Assembly: GCF_019320115.1 (NCBI RefSeq) | Contig: NC_089597.1 | Coordinates: 117,682,000-117,745,999 of the forward strand | Source: Miscanthus floridulus | Lineage: Eukaryota > Streptophyta > Magnoliopsida > Poales > Poaceae | Length of the DNA stretch: 64,000 bases | Reading direction: 5' to 3' | Shown here: positions 10,926-21,125 of the stretch, piece after piece | Numbering within the stretch: position 1 is the stretch's first letter | Layout: the number at the start of each line of letters is the position of its first letter | Notes under the pieces: model-generated | Told to the model about the DNA's origin: nothing | The model's input: only the letters and a program-made list of their open reading frames with translations | Database searches by the model: none | Made by a program: the position numbers and the translations under genes

Positions 10926-11579
10926 GCTTTGTTGTGGTACCTTCAAATGATTGTGAGACGTTTATTTAATTAGGTTGGATGGTTAGGATCATCTATTACT
11001 TTTTCTAGATCTAATTGATACATACTTGATCTATAAGATGCGGTAAATATTTTTATTTTGCAACTTTAGACATTGACATAATTTGATTAGCATAAATATA
11101 TATAACATGACAACTAATATAATGTAACATATTCTAATGTGCGTGTACATGTGCACGCTGGATAACCTGATGTAACCTACTAATTTGTTCAAATGTACGT
11201 GTGCGTATTAGCTAGCTAGATTAAATATAACTGGACAAAAAACAGCTTGTACTTTTTTTTTCTAATGCAACGTAAATAAAAGCAAATGAGGCATGTGCAC
11301 ATTACATTTTGAATGCACAAGAAATTTGACATGATATGTGCATGCCTTTTATTATTATTGTAACGTGACAACATAATAGAAAAAAGAAACACGCATAATA
11401 TATTTGTACAATAATGCGTGACAAAAAAATTAATGTTATATGATACCTGAAAATAACGAAAAAATGTGACGTACATATTACATGCATTTAAAAAGAGGTA
11501 ACGTACTAACGTGACATAGTAAACTTGGTATTTGTACAATAATTGGCCTACTTCCATCCGAGTGTATCGTGGATAAATG
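10926..11579. other. AT-rich intergenic stretch
   Basis: Low-complexity AT-rich DNA. A 128-codon frame on the minus strand has an unremarkable, Tyr/Phe/Cys/Ile-rich composition and no recognisable domain. I see no gene. Confidence 0.5.
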
Positions 11580-11587
11580 GAAAGAGT

Positions 11588-11759
11588 CAGTGACGGATCC
11601 AAAGGGGGGGCTGGGGGGGGGGGCTCCAGCCCCCTCTAATTTCTTGATTTCAATGTTAATTACTGTAGCAAAAACTTGATTTCACCGTTAAATCTTCGTG
11701 CAAATCAACATCTCTGTTGTTTTAGCCCCCCCTTATCCCGCATCCCACATCCGCCACTG
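11588..11759. mobile_element. hAT MITE, CAGTGGCGGA family, copy 1
   Basis: 172 bp with ends CAGTGACGGATCC and ATCCGCCACTG. A perfect 8-bp target duplication, GAAAGAGT, lies at 11580-11587 and 11760-11767, which is diagnostic of hAT. The interior carries long G and C runs and a 'gatttcaccgttaaatcttc' segment shared with the copy at 24446. Confidence 0.95.
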
Positions 11760-11767
11760 GAAAGAGT

Positions 11768-11934
11768 GTATGGTTGTTGGGTGGTGCATGCAATGTACCA
11801 GATATCTAGGGATTGACTGTGATGTTTTTATTTTTGTTGTTGTTTTAGTTATTTAAATACTTTATAAATCTCTAAAATCAACGGCTATGATTTGTTTTAG
11901 CTATTACCTCCTAGGAGGTAATGTTTGTTCCATG
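11768..11934. other. Short spacer
   Basis: Nothing recognised. Confidence 0.4.
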
Positions 11935-12064
11935 ACCCTGTTCATTTATATTATAATCCGTACTTTTCAGCTTGTTTTTTCTGCCGGAACAGTATTTTTC
12001 TCTCACAACAAATCAGTCAGAACAATATTTTGACTTGTTTTTTCAGCGAAGCGAACCGGAGCCT
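11935..12064. mobile_element. Foldback MITE, 'CCTGTTCG' family, copy 2
   Basis: About 130 bp, ACCCTGTTCATTT at the left and AAGCGAACCGGAGCCT at the right, with the internal 'ctctcacaacaaatcag' landmark shared by copies at 6390 and 15614. ATG flanks both sides (11932-11934, 12065-12067), fitting a 3-bp target duplication. Confidence 0.7.
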
Positions 12065-12084
12065 ATGATCACATTTTCCAAATC

Positions 12085-13015
12085 TTCGTCAGACCCGAAG
12101 CACGCTGCAAATGTAAGCAAAACAACATCTCTGTTCCCAGCTGTGTCCACGGAAACCTTCTACAAATCCTCTGTTTCCAGCAGCTGCTTAGTAGAAAAAA
12201 ACAGTCCAATTAACACGGAGGGGAACAAAGCCACAAAGGCGGTTTAGACCTGTTGGGTTAAACGGGTTTTCTCTTTCGACGACGTCTCGTTTTTCGTTCC
12301 AGAATCCACACGCTGCTGTCTGCTGCTGATCGCAGCCGTGGCTGCTGGCCGGTGTCTGCCGGGTCGGGGGCGAGGCAGAGAAAGGCGGGCGTGGCTGCTG
12401 GAGACGCGGGGTTGCAGGTTCAGAGCAAGTTTGCCGTCAACAACACCTCACCTGGGCATGGTCGGCGGGATCGCTGTCCAATCTTCCTCTTGGCGGCGGA
12501 CTCCATCAACCACGAGCACGCCTCTAGCCTTCATCAGAGAGGAGCTAGCTGCTGATGGAAAGGCCAAGTCTGGTTGGTGCAATGTCTGCCGCACCTCTGC
12601 ATATCCTGATACCTCCCATGCCCAATTATCAAGCTAGAACTTTCTCTTGATTTTTGTGGTTGATGGATCACCGCGTTCTGAAACTACATCAACATTCTAC
12701 AAGCAGCAGGTCGCTGGTGATGGTTAGAAGCAGCAGATGATGAGAAGCAACCAGCTTGCATTATTCCACGGAGAGAAGTGGACACTTCAAACTGTCCCAG
12801 CACTTAAAAATGGCTGAATGGGGGAACACAGCAGAACTATAGAGAAAGGAGTAGCACACCAAAGTTATATTAATAGAGTAGCAGCATAGCAGGGCAGCGA
12901 GGCACGTATTTCTGCAGAGGTGTAGATATATATTGCAGATTGAATTGAAGGCGAGGTGTGTGTTCGGATGATACTCATGAACTCATCCGAGGGTAGGACA
13001 GAGTAGGCTGCAAGG
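12085..13015 (+). repeat. Duplicated block R, copy R1
   Basis: Non-coding block of about 0.9 kb. Conserved landmarks in order: 'gcacgctgcaaatg', 'gaaaccttctacaaatc', 'ttgggttaaacgggtt', 'gtggctgctgg', 'cacctgggcatggtcggcg', 'ccttcatcagagaggagcta', 'ggccaagtctggttggtgca', 'cctgatacctcccatgccca', 'gttgatggatca', 'gatgagaagcaaccagctt', 'gcagaggtgtagata', 'gaaggcgaggtgtgtg' and 'gagggtaggacagag'. Other copies lie at 14.5, 15.4 (inverted), 21.8, 24.7, 26.25 and 32.2/37.25 kb. Short frames overlap it, but they shift relative to each other between copies, so I do not call a gene. Confidence 0.8.
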
Positions 13016-14276
13016 GGTTCTGTTCGGGTCTACCCTCTTGCGAACTGGATTTGCTCCTAGAATTGGCCCACGGAGCGAAGCGGATTGACCCCATACGGAC
13101 GAGGGGGTCGTCACTCGATCGACCCCAATCAACCCCATGTCACTCCTCTCTCTGCCGTAGAGCCGTAGAGCCGTGCGCCATCACTACTCTGCTCCGGTTC
13201 ATGGGGCCATGGTGTCGCAGCACGTAGCTCTCCTCCCAATCCACTTAGCCGCCCTGCAGATTGGGGTCGGCAGTGTTCGGATCTGCCTCACTTTCTGGTT
13301 TTTGACCTCTGCCTGTTAACTTTTTCCTATTGATTTTGTAATAAAATTTTAGCTTAGCAACACAACAAAAGCCAGAAAAGCAGCTCAAAACGTGTTTTTC
13401 AGCTTTTATTAGTTCATTTCAAGCCAACTTTCTAGCTTTTCAAAAGCCAACTCAACGGCTAGCCTATTTGTTTCATCAAGTGTGTGGCTTGAAGAAAGCA
13501 GAAACAAACATGCCCTTAATCCAATAGGACCCTAACTTAAGTCCATACTCTATGAAGGCCTCCAAATCTTTCCCCTTATTCCCCACGCACGTAGGGAACT
13601 CCCTATTTTTTTTTCCAGGAAATCCCTCCGCACCAATTCCCTTCTACACGTCTTCTGTCCCGACTATCTCCCATGCCACCACCGTATTCCCTCTCGCCAC
13701 GCCACCATCGAGGCCGAGCTTGCCCCTCCCCGTCAAGATCGTCCCATCCCACAGCTCCACCACTGAGGCTAAGCCTAACGCTCCCCGTCAAGCCCGATCC
13801 ATTAGCATTGTCGAGAAGTACAGGAATCACACCACACACCCAATGTGTGGGGTGGGTGGGTGCTGGATATATATATAGCTACAGTCACAATACAATACAA
13901 GGCAACTAGGCTATGGTTAATCACTATCCTAAAATACATGATCCTGATGGATCCTTTCCTAATGCAAGCATTCCTAATGAGTCATTTCCTAATAAGCACT
14001 GGGGCCGGAGTGAGATAATAGGAGACAAAAAAATAATAACAATAATGTGACTGACAAGTAGGTCCCAAAAAAATAGAGGCCCTAATTTAAGAGCTACTGT
14101 TGGAGTTAAGCACAATGAACAAAGCCTTCAAATTAAATCCCAGGTAGTGGCCTGTTTTATGTGGCATTATTGGAGTTGCTCTAATAATTGTCACGAGAAC
14201 TACAAAAACTAAGTTGATGGTATAATTGTCACGAGAACTTTGCTAGTGGCCTTTCGAGGATTTTTAGATTCGTTCC

Positions 14277-14324
<48 letters not shown>

Positions 14325-14498
14325 GTATTTTCTCAAATTAGCTACATGTATATGTATATATATCACAGAGCTACGCATGTTCTTGCTATCGGCATGAGCT
14401 CACGTGATGGATGATGCAATTAATCAATCTCCCTCTACTTCCATTGCCGCACCTCAAGGGTGTACGACGTTGGATAGTATAGTTCTACAGATAGTTAT
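13016..14498. other. Spacer with SSR and no recognised gene
   Basis: Mixed sequence. A frame at 13552-13878 and its overlapping partners are proline/serine-rich chance frames in a C-rich stretch. The right part (13330-13530) has 'aagccaactcaacgg' and 'gcagaaacaaacatgccctt' pieces reminiscent of MITE ends, but I could not pair them. Confidence 0.45.
14279..14323. repeat. GT repeat followed by a 33-base G run
   Basis: A (GT)n tract is followed by an uninterrupted run of G at 14291-14323. A run this long is prone to polymerase slippage and assembly error, and it could fold as G-quadruplex. Confidence 0.85.
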
Positions 14499-15400
14499 CT
14501 ATTTCTTGAGCAGTCCTGCTTCTTTAATTTGTCTCACGGAATTTCTGATCTTTACCAGCCATAAAACACGCTGCAAATGAAAGAAAACGACATCTCCTTT
14601 CCTGTGCCTCCATGGAAACCTTCTACAAATCATGTTTCCACTTTTCCAGCGCTTTGGAGAGGAACAAAAGCAGTTTAGACCCACTAGGTTAAACAGGTTT
14701 CGATGTCGGTTTCGTTTTTGTTTCACACGCACTGCTAGCTGCTGGTGTCATCAGAGAACAGGATGCTTCCTGCGGGCGTGCAGAGCATGCATGGCAACTG
14801 GCGGTCATCTGTCAACTGGCGGGACAGTTGCACAGCAAGCGCGCCACCAAGGTTACATAACCTAGGCATGGTCAACGGGGCCGCTGTCCAATCTTCTTGT
14901 ACAAGTCTGGTTGGTGTAATGTCTGCCGCACCATTGTAGATCCTGATACTTCCCATGCCCAACTATCAAGCAAGGATATTATATAACAAGCTAGAACTTT
15001 CTCTAGATTTTTGTGATTGATGGATCATCGTGTTGTGAAACTACAACTCTACAAGCAGCAGCATGTTGCTGGTAATGGATAGAAGCGGCAGATGAGAAGC
15101 AACCAGCTAGCTTCTATTGATTCCATGGTCCTCCTGGGAGCTCTACAACTACAAGGAAATGGGAGAGCAGTGGAAACTTCAAACTGAGCCAACACTTAAA
15201 AATGACAAGACTGCACTGAACGGGTGAACACAACTAGAGAAGGGAGTATAGATCGAACACTAAAGTTATAGTATTGATAGAGTAGCAGGACAGCAACGAG
15301 GGCACATATTTTTGCAGAGATGTAGATAATGCAGATTTAATTGAAGGCAAGGTCTGTAGGACAGAGCATGAAGCTAGCGCAGCAAGAATGAGGGAGGACA
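14499..15400 (+). repeat. Duplicated block R, copy R2 (left arm of a palindrome)
   Basis: It shares the R landmarks: 'atttctgatctttaccagcc' near 14538, 'gaaaccttctacaaatca', 'cccatgcccaactatcaagc', 'tctagatttttgtgattgat' and 'gcagagatgtagataatgca'. Immediately downstream, at about 15401, the same block begins in reverse, so 14499-16395 is a large inverted repeat with arms of about 0.9 kb (excluding MITEs in the right arm). The outer ends match too: 'cttgagcagtcctgcttc' on the left against the reverse complement of the sequence near 16375-16390. Confidence 0.8.
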
Positions 15401-15613
15401 AAAATCTAGAGAAAGTTCTAGCTTCATATATAGTTGGGCATGGCAGGTCTCAGGATATGCGAAGGTGCCACATGCAGTACACCAACGGACCAACCAGACT
15501 TAATTGGCCTATCCATCACCAGCTAATTCCTCTCTAATGAAGGCCACTATTCTGTTAATGGTTGATGGAATCGCCAGCCATGAAGAAGAATGAATAGCGA
15601 CTGCGCAGACCAT

Positions 15614-15733
15614 CAGCCTGTTCGCTTGTTGGTTTCAGCCAGGGCTTATTAGTCAGCCAACAATGTTTTTCTCTCACAACAAACCAGCATCAGCGGGACT
15701 TATCAGCCCAGAAACCAATCAGCGAACAGGCTG
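15614..15733. mobile_element. Foldback MITE, 'CCTGTTCG' family, copy 3
   Basis: 120 bp with perfect 13-bp inverted ends CAGCCTGTTCGCT / AGCGAACAGGCTG. CAT flanks both sides, giving a 3-bp target duplication. It is inserted in block R3, so it is younger than that copy. Confidence 0.88.
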
Positions 15734-15900
15734 CATGCCTAGCTGAGGTATCGTTCGTGGCACGCTTGCTCTGTTTCTGCCACAGAGCGTCTCCGGCAGC
15801 CACGGTCGCCTTTCTATGCCTCGCCACGTTGCGGACCGCCATGCCTGTGCTACTATCATGCTCCACATCGATGTCTGCCATGATCGCCCTGGTCCGCCTT

Positions 15901-16050
15901 CATGGGCGGAGCTATACTGAACACCCACAAAAAATTTGAAAAACAATGATAAGACCCAAATTTCCACCGTATATGCACCCACACATTGCAAACCCTCGCA
16001 CCCACAAAGACAAACGCACTCCTCTCAGATTTGCTCTAGCTCCGCCACTG
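15901..16050. mobile_element. hAT MITE, CAGTGGCGGA family, copy 2
   Basis: 150 bp with ends CATGGGCGGAGCTA and TAGCTCCGCCACTG. A perfect 8-bp target duplication, TCCGCCTT, lies at 15893-15900 and 16051-16058. It is inserted in block R3. The left end differs from the family consensus at two adjacent bases. Confidence 0.92.
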
Positions 16051-16395
16051 TCCGCCTTGCCCATCTCTGCTTCGCCATGCTTGCTTCTTCCATGGCCACC
16101 TTAGCGACGCCCGCTGCCTGCATATCCAGTTCACCAACAGCTAGCAGTGTGTGGAAGAAAAACGAAACCGATCGTCGAAACCTGTTTAACCCAACAGCAT
16201 CCTGTTCTCCGCGTTGGACTGGGTTCTCTACTAAGCCGCTGGAAACAGGATTTGTAGAATGTTTATTTCCAAGGATCGAGACACAAGGAACAAAGATGTT
16301 GTTTTGCTTTCATTTGCAGAATGTTTTGTGGCTGATAAATATCAGAAATTCCTAGAGACAAATTAAGAAACAGTATTGCTCAAGAGATATGGAAA

Positions 16396-17160
16396 ATGTG
16401 CTTCAACTACTGTGTATTATTATATATGGAAAATGTGATATAACTGTAAGCCCAACTGGCCAATGCTGCATAGAAGGTAGAACCATAGTTTGGAGGTTGA
16501 TGTTGTTTGAGAAAATTTCTTTATTGTTCATTATTCATCAGTGTGAACTTTCCTGAGAATGTCATTGGAAATTGGGAGACGCAGGGTTGCGGGGATGAAT
16601 GTAATTGGAACCATCTCTGTTCTACCAGTGGGGTGATAAACAGACATTTCTATAGAACTAATAATTTTTTTTTGGAGTCAGCTGACCCTACAAACCAGCT
16701 CACTTTCGCGCTTGGGTGGAGATCCTTAGCCAGAAACTGTTTTTGTGGATCAGTTCTGGCAGAGATGTGATCTTCCGGCAGCTAGCACCAGATGTTGATA
16801 GAGTATATGCATGAGTCATGTCATGTGTAATAATGGCAGCTTTAATACTGATTCTAACCATATCAGTCCACGTAATGCGAACATAAGTTTAATTTGGTTT
16901 GTTACCTCTAGTGCTCTGTTCATTCATTGGTTGCAAAAGAAAATACAGAAACATATGAAGTCTGTCTTTGTTGATAGTTGGTACGTGAAGCTCCATGCAG
17001 CTAACGGCCACGCAGCTATAATATGAGGCCTAGTATGGTAAATAAATCGAACATAGATCACAGGTACAATCATGAATGGTAGGCCTAGTGTCGTAAAAAA
17101 ATCCATTAATTATATGAGGCAGTAATGCTAGCAGAAACTCATGCATGCTCCTCGCAAATC
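16396..17160 (-). repeat. Duplicated block P, inverted copy P3
   Basis: The reverse complement matches 20100-20850 and 27140-27850. Landmarks read on the minus strand include 'gtaggcctaccattcatgat'-type sequence near 17080, 'gcatggagcttcacgtac' near 16995, 'aatgaatgaacagagcacta' near 16925, 'acgtggactgata' near 16870, and the segment around 'ggcagagatgtgatcttcc' near 16757. No coding potential is evident. Confidence 0.78.
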
Positions 17161-17409
17161 AGAGGTGTAGATAATGCAGGTTGAATTGAAGGCGAGGTGT
17201 GTGTGGAATCCATTGATAATACTAGCTCAGAGGGTAGGACGGAGCATGAAACGCGAGATGATTGAGAGAGGACGGACACTATTATTACTATTACTATTAC
17301 TATTACTATTACTATTACTATTACTATTACTATTAGGCCATGCCTGACAGATGGATCTTATGCACTACTGCCTTTGATTTGCGAGGAGGATGGATGAATT
17401 TCTGCTAAC
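17161..17409 (+). repeat. 3' part of block R with TATTAC microsatellite
   Basis: A forward R tail ('gaggtgtagataatgcagg', 'gagggtaggacggagcatga', 'tattaggccatgcctgacag'). At about 17279-17334 it holds a perfect (TATTAC)n array that is only a few units long in the other copies near 22456. The chromovirus inserted just after it. Confidence 0.8.
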
Positions 17410-17414
17410 ACTAG

Positions 17415-17866
17415 TGTTATGTGGGGCCGACAATACCAAGCCACTCCAGGGCTCGAAATGCTGCCGTGAGCGCAGCAATAGAGGTGAATGCAGCTGTGAT
17501 CAATAGCAATTAGTAGATTATTGGAGATTAGTAGTTATGGCTGCAGCAATAGAGGTGCATGTAGCTGCCAGAAGCACAACAGTAAGAGCATGCGGCTGTA
17601 ATTATGAGAATTAGTAGTATGATTGAGACAATAGAGTTAATGGTGGGAAGAGATACGAGGAGCTAGAGCCTGGGCGCCTCTACTTATATCATGTAACTAG
17701 TTTATGTTGAGGCAAGCAAGAATAAACCTATTCCTAATCTTTTCGTTCCCTCTTAATCCCATCCCCTTCAATAAAGAGCGTCCAAGGGATAAACCCCACG
17801 CCATTATCAACCCAATCTACGAGCTTCGTAGTTGAGGGCCTACCTTGAGCACCAACGGCCTTGAAA
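17415..17866 (+). repeat. 5' LTR of the chromovirus
   Basis: About 452 bp, matching 19613-20085. A TATGTTGAGGCAAGC segment and an AATAAA (about 17721) are present in both copies. Confidence 0.88.
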
Positions 17867-17869
17867 ACG

Positions 17870-17882
17870 TGGTATCAGGTTC
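17870..17882 (+). promoter_or_regulatory. Primer-binding site of the chromovirus
   Basis: TGGTATCAGGTTC, three bases after the LTR end, resembles the tRNA-Met-type site used by many plant LTR elements. Confidence 0.7.
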
Positions 17883-17985
17883 TAGGCGTTTCTCGTCTGC
17901 CCCTGCGCCACCACCAACCGCCACTGCGCCATCCACCGCTGCCCCAGCCTCACCATCCACATCCGCTGCCTCCATCTCTTCTCCA

Positions 17986-18900
17986 ATGGCCGAACCCACC
18001 ATAGCAGACTTGGTGAAGCTCATCCAAAACCTCTCTGCTTCCATCAATGACCTGCAAGGCAAGGTCGATGAGCTGCAGCAAGAGCGCCTTGCAGGGGCGT
18101 CCTTCTCTGGTTCAAGGGGATTAGGCCATGGTGACCACCGGGGCGATTGGCCTCCCCATTTCCAGAAGCTAGACTTCCCCAAATATGACGGCAAATCCGA
18201 TCCGTTGGCGTTCATCAATCGTTGTGAGTCCTACTTCTATCAGCAGTGCATTGCATCAGAGGAGCAGGTCTGGATGGCCTCCTACAATCTGGAAGCCGGC
18301 GCACAGATGTGGTTCATCCAGGTGCAGCAAGATGAAGGCACCCCATCCTGGCGCCTCTTCTCCGAGCTCCTGAACCACCGTTTCGATCCGCTGATCCGCT
18401 CCAATCCACTAGGCGAACTCATGGTGTGCAAGCGGATCGGCTCCGTCACCGAGTACCAGGATCGGTTCGAGGTCTGCTTCCCCGCATGGGTACGCTGACA
18501 AAGGCACAGCGAGTCCAGGCCTTCACGGTGGGACTCCAGCCGCCGCTCAGCCTCGATATCAAGGTCCACAACCTACAGTCGCTCGTCGCCGCCATGAGCC
18601 TTGCGCCCTTGTCCGCAAGCTAGGGCTTCGTGAGCAGTGTGTTGCTGCTGTTGTGCTGCCTCCCGCACCACCGTGCGACCAGCAGCAGGGCCTCCTTCCG
18701 ACGCTTCCACCATGTCTTGCTCTACCGGCTTCATTACTTGTCGCGACTGCTGTAGCTGCCACTGTCACATTGGAGGACCGCCTCGTCAAGCGCCTGTCGA
18801 TGTCCAAGATGGAAGAACACCGCTGGCTTGGCCTTTGCTTCAATTGCGACGAAAAGTTCGGGCATGGTCACAACCAAGTGTGCCAGTGCCTGTTCTTGTT
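17986..18900 (+). pseudogene. gag: Gag of the chromovirus, frameshifted
   Basis: The first sensible ATG is at 17986, because the frame upstream runs into the LTR. The protein has a predicted coiled coil after about residue 10 (LVKLIQNLSASINDLQGKVDEL), then the Ty3-gypsy capsid region: KLDFPKYDG, WMASYNLEAGAQMWF and the W-R-L-F-SELLNHRF segment. A frameshift near 18480 produces a stop at 18496. A zinc knuckle of chromovirus type (LCFNCDEKF then GH, C) lies near 18833-18890 in another frame. Confidence 0.85.
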
Positions 18901-18989
18901 GGACCTGGCGGCGGCGGATGATGACAATGACGCCGCCTCCAACGACCCTGACACCACGAAACCGCCGATATCGCTCCACGCGATCACCT

Positions 18990-19375
18990 GCGTCCACACC
19001 AGCAACACCATGCAGGTGCGCCTCCAGTTGGGCGACATCAACATCCATGCCCTCATCGACTCAGGCTCGACGCACAACCTCATCGCTAGAGGAGGTTGCC
19101 AGATGCACCGGACTTCCCATGGTCTGCTGCAGCTCTGCGTACGTCATGATGGCCAATGGCGAGCGCATGCCGTGCACAGGCGTGTATAGGCAGGCGCCGT
19201 TCTCCATCGCCGACAATCAATTCTCCACTGACTTCTTAATGCTCCCCTTGCCAGGGTACGACGTGGTGCTGGGTACCCAATGGCTCGCCACACTCGGCGT
19301 AATCCTGTGAGACTTTGCGGCCTTCACTATGTCTTTTTGGCACAAGGACCATCATGTCTCCTGCCTCTTGAAGAA
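18990..19375 (+). pseudogene. Retropepsin-like protease of the chromovirus, frameshifted
   Basis: An LIDSGSTHNLIA motif carries the catalytic D-S-G at about 19054-19089. A frame change follows, then the second conserved half with VVLGTQWL (about 19264-19287). The sequence then enters the usual protease-RT spacer with an MSFWH segment near 19329 and stops resembling pol. Confidence 0.82.
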
Positions 19376-19479
19376 GTTCGTCGACACCCATCCGGTTGCA
19401 CCACCGACACTGCCGCCTACCCACCATGATGATACAGTGCCCAAGCCAGAACGTGCTGCCTGCACGCACCTCGTCCGGG

Positions 19480-19612
19480 GCATTCACCAGGTTCCCGTGC
19501 ACTGGAAAGGCGAACCAGCTGCATCGGCCACCTGGGAAGACGTCGACAGCTTCTCCGACTGCTATCCATCCTTCCAACTCGTGGACGAGCTGCTTCTCAA
19601 GGGAGGGAGAGA
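19480..19612 (+). pseudogene. Chromodomain-like C-terminal remnant and polypurine tract
   Basis: The frame reads VHWKG then ATWED, followed by YPSFQL, DELLL and a GGRDVM segment, the pattern at the extreme C terminus of chromovirus integrases. In complete elements about 3 kb of RT/RNase H/integrase sequence lies upstream; here it follows the protease after about 100 bp. AAGGGAGGGAGA just before the 3' LTR is a good polypurine tract. Confidence 0.78.
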
Positions 19613-20085
19613 TGTTATGTGGGGCCGACAATACCAAGCCACTCCAGAGCTCGAGATGCTGCCAGGAGCGCAGCAATAGAGGTGCATGCAGCTATGATCA
19701 ATAGCAATTAGTAGATGGTTGGGGATTAGTAGTTATGGCTGTAGCAATAGAGGCGCATGCAGCTGCCAGAAGCACAGCAGTAAGAGCATGTGGCTGTAAT
19801 CAATGAGAATTAGTATGGCTGAGAGATTAGAGTTAATGGTGGGGAGAGAAATGAGGAGGTAGAGCCTGGGCGCCTCTACTTATATCCTGTAACCAGTTTA
19901 TGTTGAGGCAAGCAAGAACAAACATATTCCTAATCTCCCAGTTCCTTCTTAATCTCATCCCCTTCATCTTAATCTCACCACCTTCAACATAGGACGTCCA
20001 AGGGATAAACCCCACGCTATTACCAACCCAATCTACGAGCTTCATAGTCGAGGGCCAGCTACCTTGAGCACCAACGCCCTTGACA
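19613..20085 (+). repeat. 3' LTR of the chromovirus
   Basis: 473 bp, with a short direct repeat ('cttaatctca', near 19950-19975) not present in the 5' copy. It ends TTGACA and is followed by CACTAG. Confidence 0.88.
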
Positions 20086-20091
20086 CACTAG

Positions 20092-21010
20092 TGCATGCAA
20101 TCCATTTGTCAGGCGTGCCCTAATAGTATAATGGAATTTGTACCACGGTCCTATCAATCATAACTATATCTATGCTCTATGTAGATTTATTCATGCTATG
20201 GAATTGAAAATTCAATAAAGCTCTAATGGAGTAGTTAGCTGTGTGGCTGTTAGCTGCCTGAAGCTTCACCTACAATAGAGTCAGAACTCATATTTTTTGT
20301 AATTTCTTTTGTGGCCAATGAATGAACAGACAACTGAATGTACTAGAACTAACGAACCAAATTATAACTTATGTTTTCATTACGTGAGCTGATGGTTAGA
20401 ATCAGTGCTAAAGCCGCCCTTACACATGACATGACTCATGCATACACGTATCAACCGATCTGGTGCTGTGCCAGAAGATCATCTCTGCCACTAGAAGAAC
20501 AGTTTCTGTCTGAGCTGGTTTGATTGGAGAGTTCAGCTAACTTCGATAAAATATTGTTAATCCTATAGAAATTAATGTTGATCACTAGTAATGACCCCAC
20601 TGGTAGAACAGAAATGACTGCAATGAACTTGATGGGGCTCCGATCCGGTCTCCACGGCTCCACCGACACATTCCTTCCGTGCCCCTTCAATTTAATTTCC
20701 TGCCACCTCCCATTCTAAACCACTATCAGGGAAATTCATACTGATGATTAATGAACAATAAAGAAATCTCCTCAACACCATCCTCCAAACTGTGGTTCTA
20801 CCTTCTATGCAGAATTGGACCATTGGCCAAGTTGGACTTACAGTATAGCAGAGTACCTAGCGAAGAGACGGGATGGAATGAAGCTCAATAGCCATATAAG
20901 GGGTGGCCTCATGGAGAGGTTGAAAGGCTCATAAATAGTGAGTAAAGAGTGGTCAATTTGTCGCTTATACTTTGAAACCATGGTAGTATATAGATGAGCA
21001 ATGCTCTTCG
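20092..21010 (+). repeat. Duplicated block P, copy P2
   Basis: Forward copy. The first 45 bp are the reverse complement of the sequence just left of the chromovirus ('tattaggccatgcctgacag'), so an inversion joint existed before that element inserted. Later landmarks include 'gaagcttcacctacaataga', 'gaacagacaactgaatg', 'tcctgccacctcccattcta', 'agcgaagagacgggatgg', 'ccatataaggggtgg' and 'ctcataaatagtgag'. The last two are TATA-like and conserved at 27.9 kb. Confidence 0.78.
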
Positions 21011-21125
21011 TGTTTGTTTTTTAGAGAGTAAAGAAGTAAAGATCGATCAACTGATCGTGGGGCGTGTATATGCTTGGTGCTTTCAAGTGCATATAATGCA
21101 ACCTTCATGTGTTCGAAGAAAGGGA

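Larger units (their letters stand above)
15401..16395 (-). repeat. Duplicated block R, copy R3 (right, inverted arm)
   Basis: Reverse-complement copy of R, read from about 16395 down to 15401. It is interrupted by two MITEs (15614-15733 and 15901-16050). Excluding these, its order of landmarks is the same as in R2. It continues on the minus strand from inverted block P (16396-17160), so the minus strand reads P then R, the order also implied on the plus strand at 25.8-26.3 kb. Confidence 0.8.
17415..20085 (+). mobile_element. Deleted chromovirus-type Ty3/gypsy retrotransposon
   Basis: 2.67-kb element with LTRs at both ends, TGTTATGTGG at each start. ACTAG flanks it on the left (17410-17414) and right (20087-20091). 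The interior keeps gag, a zinc knuckle and protease, then jumps to a short chromodomain-like C-terminal piece; RT, RNase H and most of integrase are gone. It inserted into the R/P array. It could move only with help from a complete relative. Confidence 0.88.

Noticed and set aside
10061..10950. Several frames in the solo LTR as coding
   Set aside because: They lie within a 1217-bp LTR with a perfect target duplication and show no domain.
11216..11602. 128-codon minus-strand frame as a gene
   Set aside because: AT-rich low-complexity composition, no domain, no upstream promoter and no second copy.
13552..13909. Overlapping Pro/Ser-rich frames as a gene
   Set aside because: Several frames are open at once in a C-rich stretch, which points to base composition rather than coding.
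17279..17336. TATTAC tract as a functional element
   Set aside because: Simple microsatellite expansion of a short tract present in other R copies.
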